A DNA stretch of 64,000 bases from JAUIAI01 sp045106815 (GCA_045106815.1 JBGCFG010000010.1:1-64000); one strand, 5' to 3'. Counted from the stretch's first letter, positions 17,137-27,464 are shown. Notes: generated by a model from the letters alone, not told the origin. Numbers and translations are program-made.

Positions 17137-18575
17137 ATGTTCAGCGCACGCTTGTCAGACGCCAGCGCGGCTTCTCGAACAACCTCAGACATTGAGGGGT
17201 GTGGATGACAAACCCTCGCAATGTCTTCGGCAGACGCCCTAAACTCCATCGCAACGGCTGCCTCCGCAATCAGGTCAGAAGCATTGGCAGCTATTATGTG
17301 TACGCCAAGCACTTCGTCGGTTGCAGCGTCAGCAAGCACCTTTACAAAGCCCTCTGCGTGCCCCATACCGAGCGCCCGACCATTCGCAGTAAACGGAAAC
17401 TGACCAGCCTTATAGTCTCGCCCGTCAGCTTTTAGCTGCTGCTCGGTGCTGCCGACCCACGCAATTTCAGGCGCTGTATAAATCACCCAGGGAATGCAGT
17501 TGTAATCAATATGCGGGCTTTGGCCATCGATCAGTTCGGCCACCATGACGCCTTCGTCTTCGCCTTTGTGCGCGAGCATCGGGCCGCGCACCACGTCGCC
17601 AATTGCAAACAGACCTGGCACAGCAGTGCGGCAATTGTCATCAACCGGTACAAAACCGCGCTCGTCAATGTTCACGCCAACCGACTCAAGGTTCAGACCT
17701 TGCGTATTCGGAACCCGGCCGACGGACACAATCAAGCGGTCAACAACGAGTGACAGATCTTCGCCTTTGTCGTCTTTGTACTTGATTTCAACCGTTCGTT
17801 TGGCACCTTTGCCGACCACTTTTACTTCACTGATGTTTGCGCCAAAGTGAAAATCGAGTCCCTGCTTTTTGAATATCTTCATGCATTCGCGCGAAACGGC
17901 ATCATCGCAGGCCGACAGAAACGACGGCATCGCTTCGAGCACGGTGACTTCGGACCCCAGGCGACGCCAAACTGAACCAAGCTCCAGCCCGATTACCCCG
18001 GCCCCAATGACACCCAGCCTTTTCGGCACATCGGGAAATCGTAGAGCGCCTTCGTTGTCGCAAATGATCTCGTTGTCGACTTCCATGCCTGGCAAATGCC
18101 TCGCATTGGAACCCGTCGCAATCACGACGTTACGGCTTTCATTCAATTCTTCCTTGCCGTCGAGCACCGTCTTGACTTTGAAGTAGCCGTCAGCCTGTCC
18201 TTCCAGCGAGCCGTGGCCCTTGAGCCAGGTCACATTGTTCTTGCGGAAAAGAAACTCGATCCCCTTGGTCATCTTGCTGACGATGCCATCCTTGCGCGCG
18301 AGCATCTTGCCCAGATCAAGCTTGGCACCGCTAATCTTGATGCCATGATCAGCCAGATCGTGGTGGACTTTTTCAAACTCTTCAGAAGAGGCCAGCAAGG
18401 CTTTGGACGGAATGCAACCAACATTCAGACAAGTTCCGCCCAGAGCCATATCGCCATCTGGTGCAATCCAACGCTCTGCGCAGGCCACTTTCAGACCCAG
18501 TTGCGCTGCGCGAATTGCGCAGATATAGCCAGCAGGACCCGAGCCGATAACGATCACATCATATCTTTCAGACAT
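17133..18575 (-). CDS. lpdA: Dihydrolipoyl dehydrogenase (E3) of the 2-oxoglutarate dehydrogenase complex
   Basis: E3 reoxidises dihydrolipoyl groups on E2 and passes electrons through FAD to NAD. The 480 residues show the FAD loop GSGPAGY (~11-17), the redox disulfide C49/C54 in GGTCLNVGC, a second nucleotide loop GAGVIGLELGS and the C-terminal His-Glu dyad in CHPHPSMSE. It lies 23 bp downstream of odhB, so it most likely serves this complex. A GGGAAG Shine-Dalgarno precedes the ATG. Confidence 0.96.
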   Translation of the reverse strand: MSERYDVIVIGSGPAGYICAIRAAQLGLKVACAERWIAPDGDMALGGTCLNVGCIPSKALLASSEEFEKVHHDLADHGIKISGAKLDLGKMLARKDGIVSKMTKGIEFLFRKNNVTWLKGHGSLEGQADGYFKVKTVLDGKEELNESRNVVIATGSNARHLPGMEVDNEIICDNEGALRFPDVPKRLGVIGAGVIGLELGSVWRRLGSEVTVLEAMPSFLSACDDAVSRECMKIFKKQGLDFHFGANISEVKVVGKGAKRTVEIKYKDDKGEDLSLVVDRLIVSVGRVPNTQGLNLESVGVNIDERGFVPVDDNCRTAVPGLFAIGDVVRGPMLAHKGEDEGVMVAELIDGQSPHIDYNCIPWVIYTAPEIAWVGSTEQQLKADGRDYKAGQFPFTANGRALGMGHAEGFVKVLADAATDEVLGVHIIAANASDLIAEAAVAMEFRASAEDIARVCHPHPSMSEVVREAALASDKRALNM

Positions 18576-18598
18576 TCAAAACTTCCCGGTTGTCGGTA

Positions 18599-19891
18599 TT
18601 AAATATTCAGCAACAGGCTCGCCGGATCTTCGAGAGCCTCCTTGATGCTGACCAAGAACAGAACCGCTTCACGGCCATCAATGATCCGGTGGTCATACGA
18701 GACTGCAAGGTAGTTCATGGGTCTCACGACGACCTGTCCGTTTTCGACGACGGCGCGTTCCTTGGTCGCGTGAACCCCCAAAATGGCAGACTGCGGCGGA
18801 TTAATAATGGGTGTGGAGAGCATCGAGCCAAACACGCCTCCATTACTGATTGAGAACGTGCCACCTGTGAGCTCTTCCAAGCCGAGTTTGCCTTCCTGGG
18901 CCCGCTTGCCGAAGTCGCTGATGGTTGACTCAATCTGCGCAAAGCTCAACTGGTCTGCATTGCGAATAACCGGCACCACCAGACCACGCGGCGACCCCAC
19001 CGCAACACCCACATCAAAGTAGCCGTGGTAGACAATGTCAGTGCCATCGATAGACGCGTTAACGGCCGGGTACTTCTTAAGACCGTGCACCGCAGCCTTC
19101 ACAAAAAACGACATGAAGCCCAGGCGAACACCGTTTTCTTTTTCAAAACGATCCTGGTACTTCTTGCGCATCGCCATGACCGGCGCCATATTGACTTCAT
19201 TAAATGTCGTCAGGATCGCATTGGTCTGCTGCGACTGAACCAGCCGCTCAGCAACACGCTGGCGCAGCCGCGACATCGGCACTCGTTGCTCTGGCCTGCC
19301 CTCGAGAAGGCTCTGCAAATCAACCGGGGCCTTGGCTTGCGGCAAACTGGCACCGGCAGGCCCAGCAGCCGGCAAGGCCGACGGCGCAGCGACTGCAGAC
19401 GCAGGCGCCTTAGCGGGCGCGTTGAGGGCATTCATAACATCGCCCTTGGTAATGCGTCCGCCTCGCCCTGTCCCATCAACCTGACCAGGCCCAAGACTAT
19501 TCTCGGCCATCAGCTTGCTGGCAGCCGGCATTGCCACCCCTTTCCCGGGCGCACTCGCCGGTGCTGCAGCAGCACCTGAGCCTGGCGCCGCTGGCGCCTC
19601 CGCTGGGGACGGCGCCGCCGCTGTTTTCTCAGCCACCGCACCTGCACTGGCCTCGGTATCGATCACGGCGATGATCTCATCGGCCACCACCGTAGCACCC
19701 GATTCCTTCTTGATACTGACCAGCACACCTGCCGACGGGGCAGGCAATTCGAGAACGACTTTATCGGTCTCAATGTCAATCAGGTTCTCATCTCGAGCAA
19801 CTGCCTCGCCTTCTTGCTTATGCCATTCGAGCAAAGATGCTTCCGCAACCGATTCAGACAATTGCGGCACTTTCACTTCAACCAGAGCCAT
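18599..19891 (-). CDS. odhB: Dihydrolipoyllysine succinyltransferase (E2) of the 2-oxoglutarate dehydrogenase complex
   Basis: E2 forms the core of the complex and transfers the succinyl group to CoA. The 430 residues hold one lipoyl domain (lipoyl Lys in ETDKVVLE, ~43), an Ala/Pro-rich linker (~85-120), the small subunit-binding domain (ASKLMAENSL...GRGGRITKGDV) and a second linker. The catalytic domain ends in SYDHRIIDGREAV, which carries the catalytic His and Asp. Its ATG follows GAGGA. It is 41 bp downstream of sucA/odhA and upstream of lpd, the standard order. Confidence 0.97.
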   Translation of the reverse strand: MALVEVKVPQLSESVAEASLLEWHKQEGEAVARDENLIDIETDKVVLELPAPSAGVLVSIKKESGATVVADEIIAVIDTEASAGAVAEKTAAAPSPAEAPAAPGSGAAAAPASAPGKGVAMPAASKLMAENSLGPGQVDGTGRGGRITKGDVMNALNAPAKAPASAVAAPSALPAAGPAGASLPQAKAPVDLQSLLEGRPEQRVPMSRLRQRVAERLVQSQQTNAILTTFNEVNMAPVMAMRKKYQDRFEKENGVRLGFMSFFVKAAVHGLKKYPAVNASIDGTDIVYHGYFDVGVAVGSPRGLVVPVIRNADQLSFAQIESTISDFGKRAQEGKLGLEELTGGTFSISNGGVFGSMLSTPIINPPQSAILGVHATKERAVVENGQVVVRPMNYLAVSYDHRIIDGREAVLFLVSIKEALEDPASLLLNI

Positions 19892-19932
19892 GTTGGCGTC
19901 CTCTGTGTCTTGTTGTGTTCTTTAAAAGGAAA

Positions 19933-22794
19933 TCAGGATGTTTTGCGGCTGCGCGATTTGGGGTCACCAAACGCGGCGGCAATGAGATCCTGCTGCTGAG
20001 CATAGTGCTTGTCGTAGTAGCCGACCGCCGGCGAAGCTGACGACGGTCTGCCCGCATAGGACAGTTTCTGGCCAGACTTCAGTTGCTCTTCGATGTGGTG
20101 CTCCACATAGAACCAGGCACCCTGGTTTTGCGGCTCATCCTGACACCACACAAACTGGGTTGCCGCCGGGAATTGCTTCAGCACACCATCAAGGGTCTTG
20201 TGGGGAAACGGATAGAGCTGCTCTATTCGGACTAGCGCAACATCTTGCCGTTCGCGTTCACGGCGACCAGCGACAAGGTCGTAGTAAACCCGGCCCGAAC
20301 ACATCACCACCCGTTTCACCTTGGCAGGATCAATATCGGTATCGGTCTCGCTCAAGACGGTTTCGAAGCTCCCCTCCGCAAGCGCAGACAGGGGCGAAGT
20401 GGCTTCCTTATTTCGCAGCAACGATTTTGGCGTCATGACGACCAACGGCTTACGGAACAGCCTGATCATCTGCCGCCTGAGCAGATGGAAAATCTGCGCC
20501 GAATTACTTGGCTGGCAAACCTGCATATTGTTCTCAGCACATAACTGCAGGAAGCGCTCAAGCCGAGCCGATGAGTGTTCCGGCCCCTGTCCTTCATAGC
20601 CGTGCGGCAACAGAAGCGTCAGACCTGACACACGGCCCCACTTGGTTTCGCCAGACGAAATAAATTGATCCAGCACAACCTGAGCGCCGTTAACGAAGTC
20701 ACCGAACTGGGCTTCCCAGATCACCAGTGTGTTTGGTTCTGCGGTTGAGTAGCCGTACTCAAACGCCAGCACGGCTTCTTCGGACAGCAGAGAATCAATG
20801 ACGGTATAGGTGCCCTGAGTGGCATTGATGTTTTGTAGCGGAATGTAGCGGCCTTCATTCCATGACTCGCGATCCTGATCATGCAGAACACAGTGACGAT
20901 GGCTAAAGGTTCCGCGGCCTGCATCCTGACCAGACAACCGCACACCATAACCGCTGGCCACCAGGCTCGCATAAGCAAGCGATTCACCCATGCCCCAGTC
21001 CAGTGGCATTTCGCCCTCGCCCATCTTGCGACGATCAGCCAGCACCTTCTGAACCAGCGGGTGAACCTTGAAATTGTCTGGCACCGTCGTGATGCGTTCG
21101 GCCAGACGTTTTAGCTCGGCATACGGCACGGCCGTGTCAGCCGCATCGGTCCACTTGCGGCCCAGGTAAGGCATCCAATCAACGGCATACTTGCTCTTGA
21201 AATTAGACAGCACCGGATCAGCCGTATGGCGCCCGGCATCCATGGCCGCGCGAAACTCATCGGCCATCTTTTGGGGGTCATCAGCATCTAACACACCCTG
21301 GGCAACCAGCTTGTCAGAATAGAGCTTACGGGTGCCAGGCAACGCGCCGATTTTCTTGTACATGAGCGGCTGCGTCAGGGCTGGCGTGTCCTGCTCGTTG
21401 TGGCCGAGTTTTCGGTAGCAAACGATGTCAACGACAACATCTTTGCGGAATTCATTACGAAAGTCCACGGCCAACTGGACGGCATAAACCACCGCTTCAG
21501 GATCATCTCCATTGACGTGAAGGACAGGCGCTTCCACCATCTTGGCCACGTCCGTGCAGTAGGTGGTGGAGCGTGCATCGGCCGGGTCTGACGTGGTGAA
21601 GCCAATCTGGTTATTAATCACAATATGAACGCTGCCACCAACCCCGTAGCCACGGGTCTGGGACATATTCAGGCCTTCCATCACGACGCCCTGCCCTGCA
21701 AACGCGGCGTCTCCATGCACAAGGATGCAAAGGACCTCTGAACCGTTCGTGTCGCCGCGTCTGTCCTGACGGGCGCGACTTGAACCCGATGCGACCGGAT
21801 TCACAATCTCAAGGTGTGAAGGGTTAAATGCTAGCGACAGGTGGACTGGGCCGCCTGGCGTTGAGACGTCACTCGAAAATCCATTGTGATATTTAACGTC
21901 GCCATTGGGCAGGTCATCCGCATGCTGGCCTTCAAACTCAGCGAACAGGTCTTTGGGCATTTTGCCAAGCGTGTTGACCAATACGTTGAGACGCCCGCGG
22001 TGCGCCATGGCCACGACAATTTCCTGAACACCTGTCTCGCCAGCGCGCTGAATGACCTCATCCAGAGCCGGAATAAAACTTTCGCCCCCCTCAAGCGAGA
22101 AGCGCTTTTGACCAACGTAACGCGTGTGCAAATACTTCTCGAGCCCTTCAGATGCCGTGAGTCGGTCAAGAATACGCAATCGCTTCTCGCGGCTGAACCG
22201 CGGCTTGGCCCGGGTCGACTCCAGCTTCTCCTGCATCCAGCGCTTCTGCGCCTGGTCATTGATATGCATGAACTCGGCGCCGATCGTGCCGCAATAGGTT
22301 TCGCGCAGAGCCTGCAGCAGATCTCTCAGCGAGGCGCTGTCGAAACCAAAGAACGCGTTGGCTGTGGAGAAAATATTGGCCTGATCAACCTCAGTGAAAT
22401 CATAAAAGGCCGGATCAAGCTCAGGAATATTCGGGCGCTCAACGCGTTTAAGCGGGTCAAGGTCCGCCCAGCGATTGCCGAGTGAGCGATAGGCAGCAAT
22501 AAGCGATTGAACGAACACTTGCTTACGTGCTGTGGAGGCATCGCCGCCCATCTGCTGGGGCATGAGCGTACCTTCTTTGGCACGCTTGGCCAGTGATTCT
22601 GTGACCGGAGCGTGCGCGACATCGGGGGTCTGCGCGTTGCCGTCGGCTGCAGGCAAAGCCTGCATGTTGTCAAAGTATTGCCTCCAGACCTCAGGGACCG
22701 AGCCCGGGTTATCGAGGTAGTTCTCGTACAGCTCCTCGACGTAAGGAGCATTGCCGCCGAACAAATAAGAGTTCGACTGGAAGGACTTCATCAT
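19933..22794 (-). CDS. sucA: 2-oxoglutarate dehydrogenase E1 component
   Basis: E1 decarboxylates 2-oxoglutarate using thiamine diphosphate and loads the succinyl group onto E2. At 953 residues it has the normal length. Visible features are the N-terminal E2-binding segment (SYLFGGNAPYVEELYENYL), the catalytic core start HRGRLNVL, the thiamine-binding GDAAFAGQGVV with a later NNQIGFT, and the transketolase-like C-terminal half (LLPHGYEGQGPEHSSARLER). It is the first gene of sucA-odhB-lpd-zapE. The 310-bp gap upstream, to the end of gltA, should hold its promoter. Confidence 0.97.
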   Translation of the reverse strand: MMKSFQSNSYLFGGNAPYVEELYENYLDNPGSVPEVWRQYFDNMQALPAADGNAQTPDVAHAPVTESLAKRAKEGTLMPQQMGGDASTARKQVFVQSLIAAYRSLGNRWADLDPLKRVERPNIPELDPAFYDFTEVDQANIFSTANAFFGFDSASLRDLLQALRETYCGTIGAEFMHINDQAQKRWMQEKLESTRAKPRFSREKRLRILDRLTASEGLEKYLHTRYVGQKRFSLEGGESFIPALDEVIQRAGETGVQEIVVAMAHRGRLNVLVNTLGKMPKDLFAEFEGQHADDLPNGDVKYHNGFSSDVSTPGGPVHLSLAFNPSHLEIVNPVASGSSRARQDRRGDTNGSEVLCILVHGDAAFAGQGVVMEGLNMSQTRGYGVGGSVHIVINNQIGFTTSDPADARSTTYCTDVAKMVEAPVLHVNGDDPEAVVYAVQLAVDFRNEFRKDVVVDIVCYRKLGHNEQDTPALTQPLMYKKIGALPGTRKLYSDKLVAQGVLDADDPQKMADEFRAAMDAGRHTADPVLSNFKSKYAVDWMPYLGRKWTDAADTAVPYAELKRLAERITTVPDNFKVHPLVQKVLADRRKMGEGEMPLDWGMGESLAYASLVASGYGVRLSGQDAGRGTFSHRHCVLHDQDRESWNEGRYIPLQNINATQGTYTVIDSLLSEEAVLAFEYGYSTAEPNTLVIWEAQFGDFVNGAQVVLDQFISSGETKWGRVSGLTLLLPHGYEGQGPEHSSARLERFLQLCAENNMQVCQPSNSAQIFHLLRRQMIRLFRKPLVVMTPKSLLRNKEATSPLSALAEGSFETVLSETDTDIDPAKVKRVVMCSGRVYYDLVAGRRERERQDVALVRIEQLYPFPHKTLDGVLKQFPAATQFVWCQDEPQNQGAWFYVEHHIEEQLKSGQKLSYAGRPSSASPAVGYYDKHYAQQQDLIAAAFGDPKSRSRKTS

Positions 22795-23104
22795 GAGCGG
22801 TTTACCTTTTTAAACGAGTTTCTCGTCAAGGAACAGAGCACCGGCTGCTCAGCCGCTTCCTGGAGACCGAATGAATGATCTGGGGGATAGAGACCAAGGG
22901 GTCCGGCTGGCGCACAGCTTCCCGGCTTTCGGGGGCTGAGCCCGCACTGGCGACAAATTGAATCAGGTCATGGAAAAAACACCTTGGCGAATAGTCAGAA
23001 GGATAACCGGGCTGAACCGTCCCGACCACCCACAATCGGTAAACGGTTCTAAAACGAGTGCAAAAAACCCGGCAATTGCCGGGTCGTTGTTCGCGAGCAA
23101 CCGA
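22795..23104. other. Intergenic region between sucA and gltA
   Basis: No convincing coding sequence lies here. The end next to gltA contains a clear terminator, listed separately. The remainder should contain the sucA promoter and leader, but I found no strong sigma-70-type match. A short purine-rich AAAAGGT lies about 12 bases before the sucA ATG and can serve as its ribosome-binding site. Confidence 0.6.
23062..23084 (-). terminator. Rho-independent terminator after gltA
   Basis: On the minus strand, 20 bp after the gltA stop, a perfect palindrome ACCCGGCAATTGCCGGGT forms a GC-rich hairpin that runs straight into TTTTTTG. This is a textbook intrinsic terminator and would end the sdh-gltA transcript before the 2-oxoglutarate dehydrogenase genes. 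Confidence 0.88.
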
Positions 23105-24412
23105 TCAGCGCTGGGCGATCGGCACCAGGTCTCGACGGGTGGGTCCAGTGAACAGCTGACGCGGGCGACCGATCTTCTGGTCAGGTTCGCCGATCATCTC
23201 GTTCCACTGCGCAATCCATCCGACAGTTCGCGCCAGGGCGAAGATGCAAGTAAACATGTCATTGGGAATACCCATGGCACGCTGGACGATGCCGGAATAG
23301 AAATCCACGTTCGGGTAGAGCTTGCGCTTGACGAAGTAGTCGTCCTCAAGCGCGATCTGCTCCAGCTTCATCGCCAGCCCCAGCAAGGGATCGTCCTTTA
23401 GACCCAGATGATCGAGTACCTCGTGACAGGTTTCTCTCATGAGCTTGGCTCGCGGATCGTAATTCTTGTAGACCCGGTGTCCAAACCCCATTAAGCGCGT
23501 GTCTGAGTCCGGGTCTTTCACCTCATCGATGAATTCCCCTATTTTCTCCATCCCGCCACGCGCCTGGATCTCAGCGAGCATCTTGAGGCAGGCCTCATTA
23601 GCCCCACCATGCGCGGGTCCCCAAAGTGTTGCGATACCTGCAGCAATACAGGCAAAGGGATTGGCGCCTGAAGAGCCGGCCAGTCGAACCGTTGATGTCG
23701 ACGCATTTTGCTCGTGGTCCGCATGCAGGATCAGAATGCGGTCTAGTGCCTTCTCAAGCACCGGATCAGGCACATAGTCTTCACAAGGCGTGCCGAACAT
23801 CATGTGCAGCAAATTACCCGAGTAGCTCAGGGAGTTCTTGGGATACATAAACGGCTGGCCGCTTGAATACTTGTAGGCCATTGCCGTGAGTGTCGGCATT
23901 TTCGCGATGAGACGAATCGCGGAAATGTGCCGATGCTCAGGATCATTAATATCCAGCGAGTCGTGATAGAACGCGGAAAGCGCACCGACCACACCCACCA
24001 GAATAGCCATCGGATGAGCGTCACGACGGAATCCGGCAAAAAACCTGTTCATCTGCTCATGGACCATCGTGTGATGCGTCACGCGATATTCAAAGTCCTC
24101 ATTCTGAGACGAATTGGGAAGCTCGCCATTCAGAAGCAAATAGCAGGTTTCAAGAAAGTCGCAATGCTCAGCAACCTGTTCAATCGGATACCCGCGATAC
24201 AGCAATTCACCCTTGCCGCCGTCGATATAGGTGATCTTCGATTCGCACGCGGCTGTTGCCAAAAAGCCAGGGTCAAAGGTGAACTTGCCAGTTGCCCCAT
24301 ACAGCTTGCGGATATCAATCACATCAGGGCCGATGGTGCCCTTATGGATCGGAAACTCGATGCTGTCGGTGCCATCGGAAAAACTGAGGGTTGCTTTGTG
24401 TTCGGTGGTCAT
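23105..24412 (-). CDS. gltA: Citrate synthase, type II
   Basis: The enzyme condenses oxaloacetate with acetyl-CoA to start the TCA cycle. The 435 residues match hexameric type II citrate synthases of Gram-negative bacteria. Active-site His candidates lie in LHADHEQNAST and GFGHRVYKNYDPRA, and GPAHGGANEA lies between. GGGGATGG precedes the ATG. It is 165 bp downstream of sdhE, so it may be read from the sdh promoter, from its own promoter, or both. A second citrate-synthase-family gene at 31.4-32.7 kb is assigned to the methylcitrate cycle. Confidence 0.97.
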   Translation of the reverse strand: MTTEHKATLSFSDGTDSIEFPIHKGTIGPDVIDIRKLYGATGKFTFDPGFLATAACESKITYIDGGKGELLYRGYPIEQVAEHCDFLETCYLLLNGELPNSSQNEDFEYRVTHHTMVHEQMNRFFAGFRRDAHPMAILVGVVGALSAFYHDSLDINDPEHRHISAIRLIAKMPTLTAMAYKYSSGQPFMYPKNSLSYSGNLLHMMFGTPCEDYVPDPVLEKALDRILILHADHEQNASTSTVRLAGSSGANPFACIAAGIATLWGPAHGGANEACLKMLAEIQARGGMEKIGEFIDEVKDPDSDTRLMGFGHRVYKNYDPRAKLMRETCHEVLDHLGLKDDPLLGLAMKLEQIALEDDYFVKRKLYPNVDFYSGIVQRAMGIPNDMFTCIFALARTVGWIAQWNEMIGEPDQKIGRPRQLFTGPTRRDLVPIAQR

Positions 24413-24577
24413 TTCACCATCCCCTTATCGGTAAACCATCGGAGTTACGGGTGCGTAACGTCGGTGTTGCGTTGCTTTAGCGGTGTGCGTGCCAGTCTCT
24501 AATCGCAAAGTCGCGACAAGTGTCAGCCTGGCCTATCATCTATGCACACCGCAAGCAGTCAGCTGAACGGGCAATGC

Positions 24578-24883
24578 TTAAATTGCTCTGATCAGTTCTA
24601 GGACGCGGGCTATCTCGGGTGATTGCAAACCCGGCTCCGGTTCCTTTCTGGCGAGAATTAAATCGAGTAAGTCGTTGTCGGTCAAGTCGAGCAACTGATG
24701 ATAACCAGTCACCTCGGCATCAGACAATGACAGTTCATGCTCGTCGAGAAACCTCGTTAACACGAGATCATTTTCCAGCAATCCTCGGCGCGAACGCCAG
24801 CGCAGGCGCCTGCGCTGAGCCTCGTCAGACTGATGCAATGGCGCCGAGCGAGGCGCTTGTTCGTCGAATCGTTTCAATTCCAT
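24578..24883 (-). CDS. sdhE: FAD assembly factor SdhE
   Basis: SdhE helps attach FAD covalently to SdhA. This 101-residue protein has the conserved RxGxxE-type motif (RRGLLEND) in its helical domain and the FL...L...L pattern of the family. It starts 5 bp after the sdhB stop and is therefore part of the sdhCDAB transcript, as usual in betaproteobacteria. Confidence 0.92.
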   Translation of the reverse strand: MELKRFDEQAPRSAPLHQSDEAQRRRLRWRSRRGLLENDLVLTRFLDEHELSLSDAEVTGYHQLLDLTDNDLLDLILARKEPEPGLQSPEIARVLELIRAI

Positions 24884-24888
24884 TCGAA

Positions 24889-25641
24889 TCAGACCGATCG
24901 GCGGACCATTAATTCCTTGATCTTACCAATCGCGCGGGTCGGATTCAGCCCCTTAGGACAGACGTCAACGCAGTTCATGATCGTGTGGCAACGGAACAGC
25001 CGGTACGGATCTTCAAGATTATCCAGCCTTTCAGCCGTACTTTGATCGCGACTGTCTGCGATAAAGCGATAGGCTTGCAGCAAACCGGCAGGCCCAACAA
25101 ATTTGTCAGGGTTCCACCAGAACGACGGGCAGGAAGTCGAGCAGCACGCGCACAAAATACACTCGTACAAACCGTTTAGCTCGTCTCGGTCTTCAGGCGA
25201 CTGCAGACGCTCCTTTTCAGGCGGCGGCGTATCGTTGATCAGGAATGGCTTAATTGAATGGTATTGATTAAAAAACTGCGTCATGTCGACGATTAGGTCG
25301 CGAATGACCGGCAATCCTGGCAACGGCTTCAAAACGATGGGCTCTTGTAACTCACGCAAATTCGTCGTGCAGGCCAGACCATTCTTGCCGTTGATGTTCA
25401 TCGCATCCGAGCCACAGACGCCCTCGCGACACGAGCGACGCCACGCAAGTGACTCGTCGTTATCAAGTTTGATACGAAACAAAGCATCAAGCAGCATCTT
25501 GTCAGTCGGCATGAGGTCGACGACCAGGTCCTGCATATAGGGCTTGCTATCTTTGTCCGGGTCGTAGCGATATATCGAAAATCGCATTGTGCGTTTTTCG
25601 AGGACTGGCGCGCTCACCGGGGCTTCAACTACTGCATTCAT
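24889..25641 (-). CDS. sdhB: Succinate dehydrogenase iron-sulfur subunit
   Basis: SdhB carries electrons from the FAD of SdhA to the membrane quinone site. All three cluster motifs are visible in 250 residues: the 2Fe-2S region CREGVCGSDAMNING, then CILCACCSTSCP and CHTIMNCVDVCPKGLNP for the 4Fe-4S and 3Fe-4S clusters. GGAGAAT precedes the ATG. It sits between sdhA and sdhE in the operon. Confidence 0.97.
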   Translation of the reverse strand: MNAVVEAPVSAPVLEKRTMRFSIYRYDPDKDSKPYMQDLVVDLMPTDKMLLDALFRIKLDNDESLAWRRSCREGVCGSDAMNINGKNGLACTTNLRELQEPIVLKPLPGLPVIRDLIVDMTQFFNQYHSIKPFLINDTPPPEKERLQSPEDRDELNGLYECILCACCSTSCPSFWWNPDKFVGPAGLLQAYRFIADSRDQSTAERLDNLEDPYRLFRCHTIMNCVDVCPKGLNPTRAIGKIKELMVRRSV

Positions 25642-25673
25642 TCAAATTCTCCAGCAACTATTTGAGACACTCG

Positions 25674-27464
25674 TTAGAACGTGCGCGCCTTGGGCACAAA
25701 CGTTTCGACGGTCAGTGGCTTTAGTTTGACGCCCTTATAGTCCAGGCGATTGCCGTCGCTGTACCAGAGCGAATGCCTCATCCAGTCAGCGTCGTTACGC
25801 TCAGGGAAGTCTTTGTGGGCATGAGCGCCGCGGCTTTCGGTTCGCGCATCTGCCGAAACGATAGTTGCCTTCGCGGTCTCGATCAGATTGTCCAACTCGA
25901 GCGCTTCGACTCGCGACGTATTGAACACTTTGGACTTATCGCCCAGGTGAACATCGGCTGCACGCTTGTCGAGTTCCATAATCTTGTCGACGCCCTGACT
26001 CAACAATTCGCTCGAGCGGAACACACCGCAGTGCAACTGCATCGTTTTGCGAATGTCGTTGCCAACATCTTGCGTCCGTTCCCCGCTGCTAGAGCCTTCA
26101 AGACGTGCCAGGCGGGCGAGTGTTTTATCGCCCCCGTCTGCCGGCAGCGGCTTGTGCGAGCCCTTGTTCAGGCCTGACTCGACAATGTGGTTACCGGCAG
26201 CACGACCGAAGACAAGCAAGTCAAGCAATGAGTTGGTTCCCAGTCGGTTCGCGCCATGCACGGACACGCAGGCGCATTCTCCAATGGCATAAAGACCATT
26301 GATGACATGATTGTCATCGCCGCCACGCTGCTCGACAACCTGACCATGAAAATTGGTCGGAATGCCGCCCATTTGATAGTGGATGGTCGGCACCACCGGA
26401 ATCGGCTCGCTGATCGGATCAACGTTTGCGAATTTAATCGCAATTTCGCGAATCGACGGCAAGCGCTTCATGATGGTGTCTGCACCAAGATGATCAAGTT
26501 TGAGCAACACGTGATCGTTATCGGGGCCGCAGCCGCGCCCTTCTTTGATTTCCTGATCCATCGAGCGTGAAACGAAGTCACGCGGAGCAAGGTCTTTCAG
26601 AGTGGGCGCGTAGCGCTCCATGAACCGCTCGCCCTTGTTGTTGAGCAAGATACCGCCCTCACCCCGCACGCCCTCTGTGACAAGCACCCCGGCACCCGCC
26701 ACCCCCGTGGGGTGAAACTGCCAGAACTCCATGTCTTCAAGCGCCACGCCGGCGCGGGCAGCCATGCCCATGCCGTCGCCGGTATTGATAAATGCGTTCG
26801 TGGAGGCAGCCCAGATTCGTCCGGCGCCACCAGTTGCAAGTACGGCAACCTTGGACTCAAGAATCATGACCTCGCCGGTCTCCATCTCAAGTGCCACGAC
26901 GCCGCACACATCACCTTCTTCATCTCGAATCAGGTCCAGCGCCATCCATTCCACGAAAAACTGGGTACGCGCGCTCACGTTACGCTGATACAAGGTATGC
27001 AGCAGCGCATGCCCGGTTCTGTCAGCCGCTGCACACGCCCGTTGCACAGGCTTTTCACCGAAGTTAGCGGTATGCCCGCCGAACGGGCGCTGATAAATCG
27101 TTCCGTCTTCGTTGCGGTCGAAAGGCATGCCAAAGTGTTCGAGCTCATAGACGACTTTTGGCGCCTCACGGCACATAAACTCAATGGCGTCCTGATCACC
27201 GAGATAGTCAGAGCCTTTTACGGTATCGAACATGTGCCAATACCAGTTGTCTTCGCTCATATTGCCTAGCGAGGCGCCAATGCCACCTTGCGCCGCCACG
27301 GTATGGGAGCGCGTGGGAAAAACTTTCGACAAGACTGCTACGTTGTAGCCCGCCTGTGCCAGTTGCAGTGAACAACGCATCCCCGAGCCGCCGGCTCCGA
27401 CGATGACCGCATCGAACTTTCGTCGCGGCAGGTTGTTGGCCAGATGGTTAAGAACGTCTGCCAT
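25674..27464 (-). CDS. sdhA: Succinate dehydrogenase flavoprotein subunit
   Basis: SdhA oxidises succinate to fumarate. The 596 residues start with the FAD loop VGAGGSGMRCSLQL. The His that carries covalent FAD is in RSHTVAAQGGIGASLGN, and active-site segments appear at HPTGVAGAG and RLGTNSLLDLLVFGRAAG. Its ATG directly follows the sdhD TAG (tagATG), with GGAGA upstream. This is the standard sdhCDAB order. Confidence 0.97.
   Translation of the reverse strand: MADVLNHLANNLPRRKFDAVIVGAGGSGMRCSLQLAQAGYNVAVLSKVFPTRSHTVAAQGGIGASLGNMSEDNWYWHMFDTVKGSDYLGDQDAIEFMCREAPKVVYELEHFGMPFDRNEDGTIYQRPFGGHTANFGEKPVQRACAAADRTGHALLHTLYQRNVSARTQFFVEWMALDLIRDEEGDVCGVVALEMETGEVMILESKVAVLATGGAGRIWAASTNAFINTGDGMGMAARAGVALEDMEFWQFHPTGVAGAGVLVTEGVRGEGGILLNNKGERFMERYAPTLKDLAPRDFVSRSMDQEIKEGRGCGPDNDHVLLKLDHLGADTIMKRLPSIREIAIKFANVDPISEPIPVVPTIHYQMGGIPTNFHGQVVEQRGGDDNHVINGLYAIGECACVSVHGANRLGTNSLLDLLVFGRAAGNHIVESGLNKGSHKPLPADGGDKTLARLARLEGSSSGERTQDVGNDIRKTMQLHCGVFRSSELLSQGVDKIMELDKRAADVHLGDKSKVFNTSRVEALELDNLIETAKATIVSADARTESRGAHAHKDFPERNDADWMRHSLWYSDGNRLDYKGVKLKPLTVETFVPKARTF

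Noticed and set aside
21886..22485. 199-codon plus-strand ORF inside sucA
   Set aside because: Antisense to conserved 2-oxoglutarate dehydrogenase sequence; no recognisable motifs.
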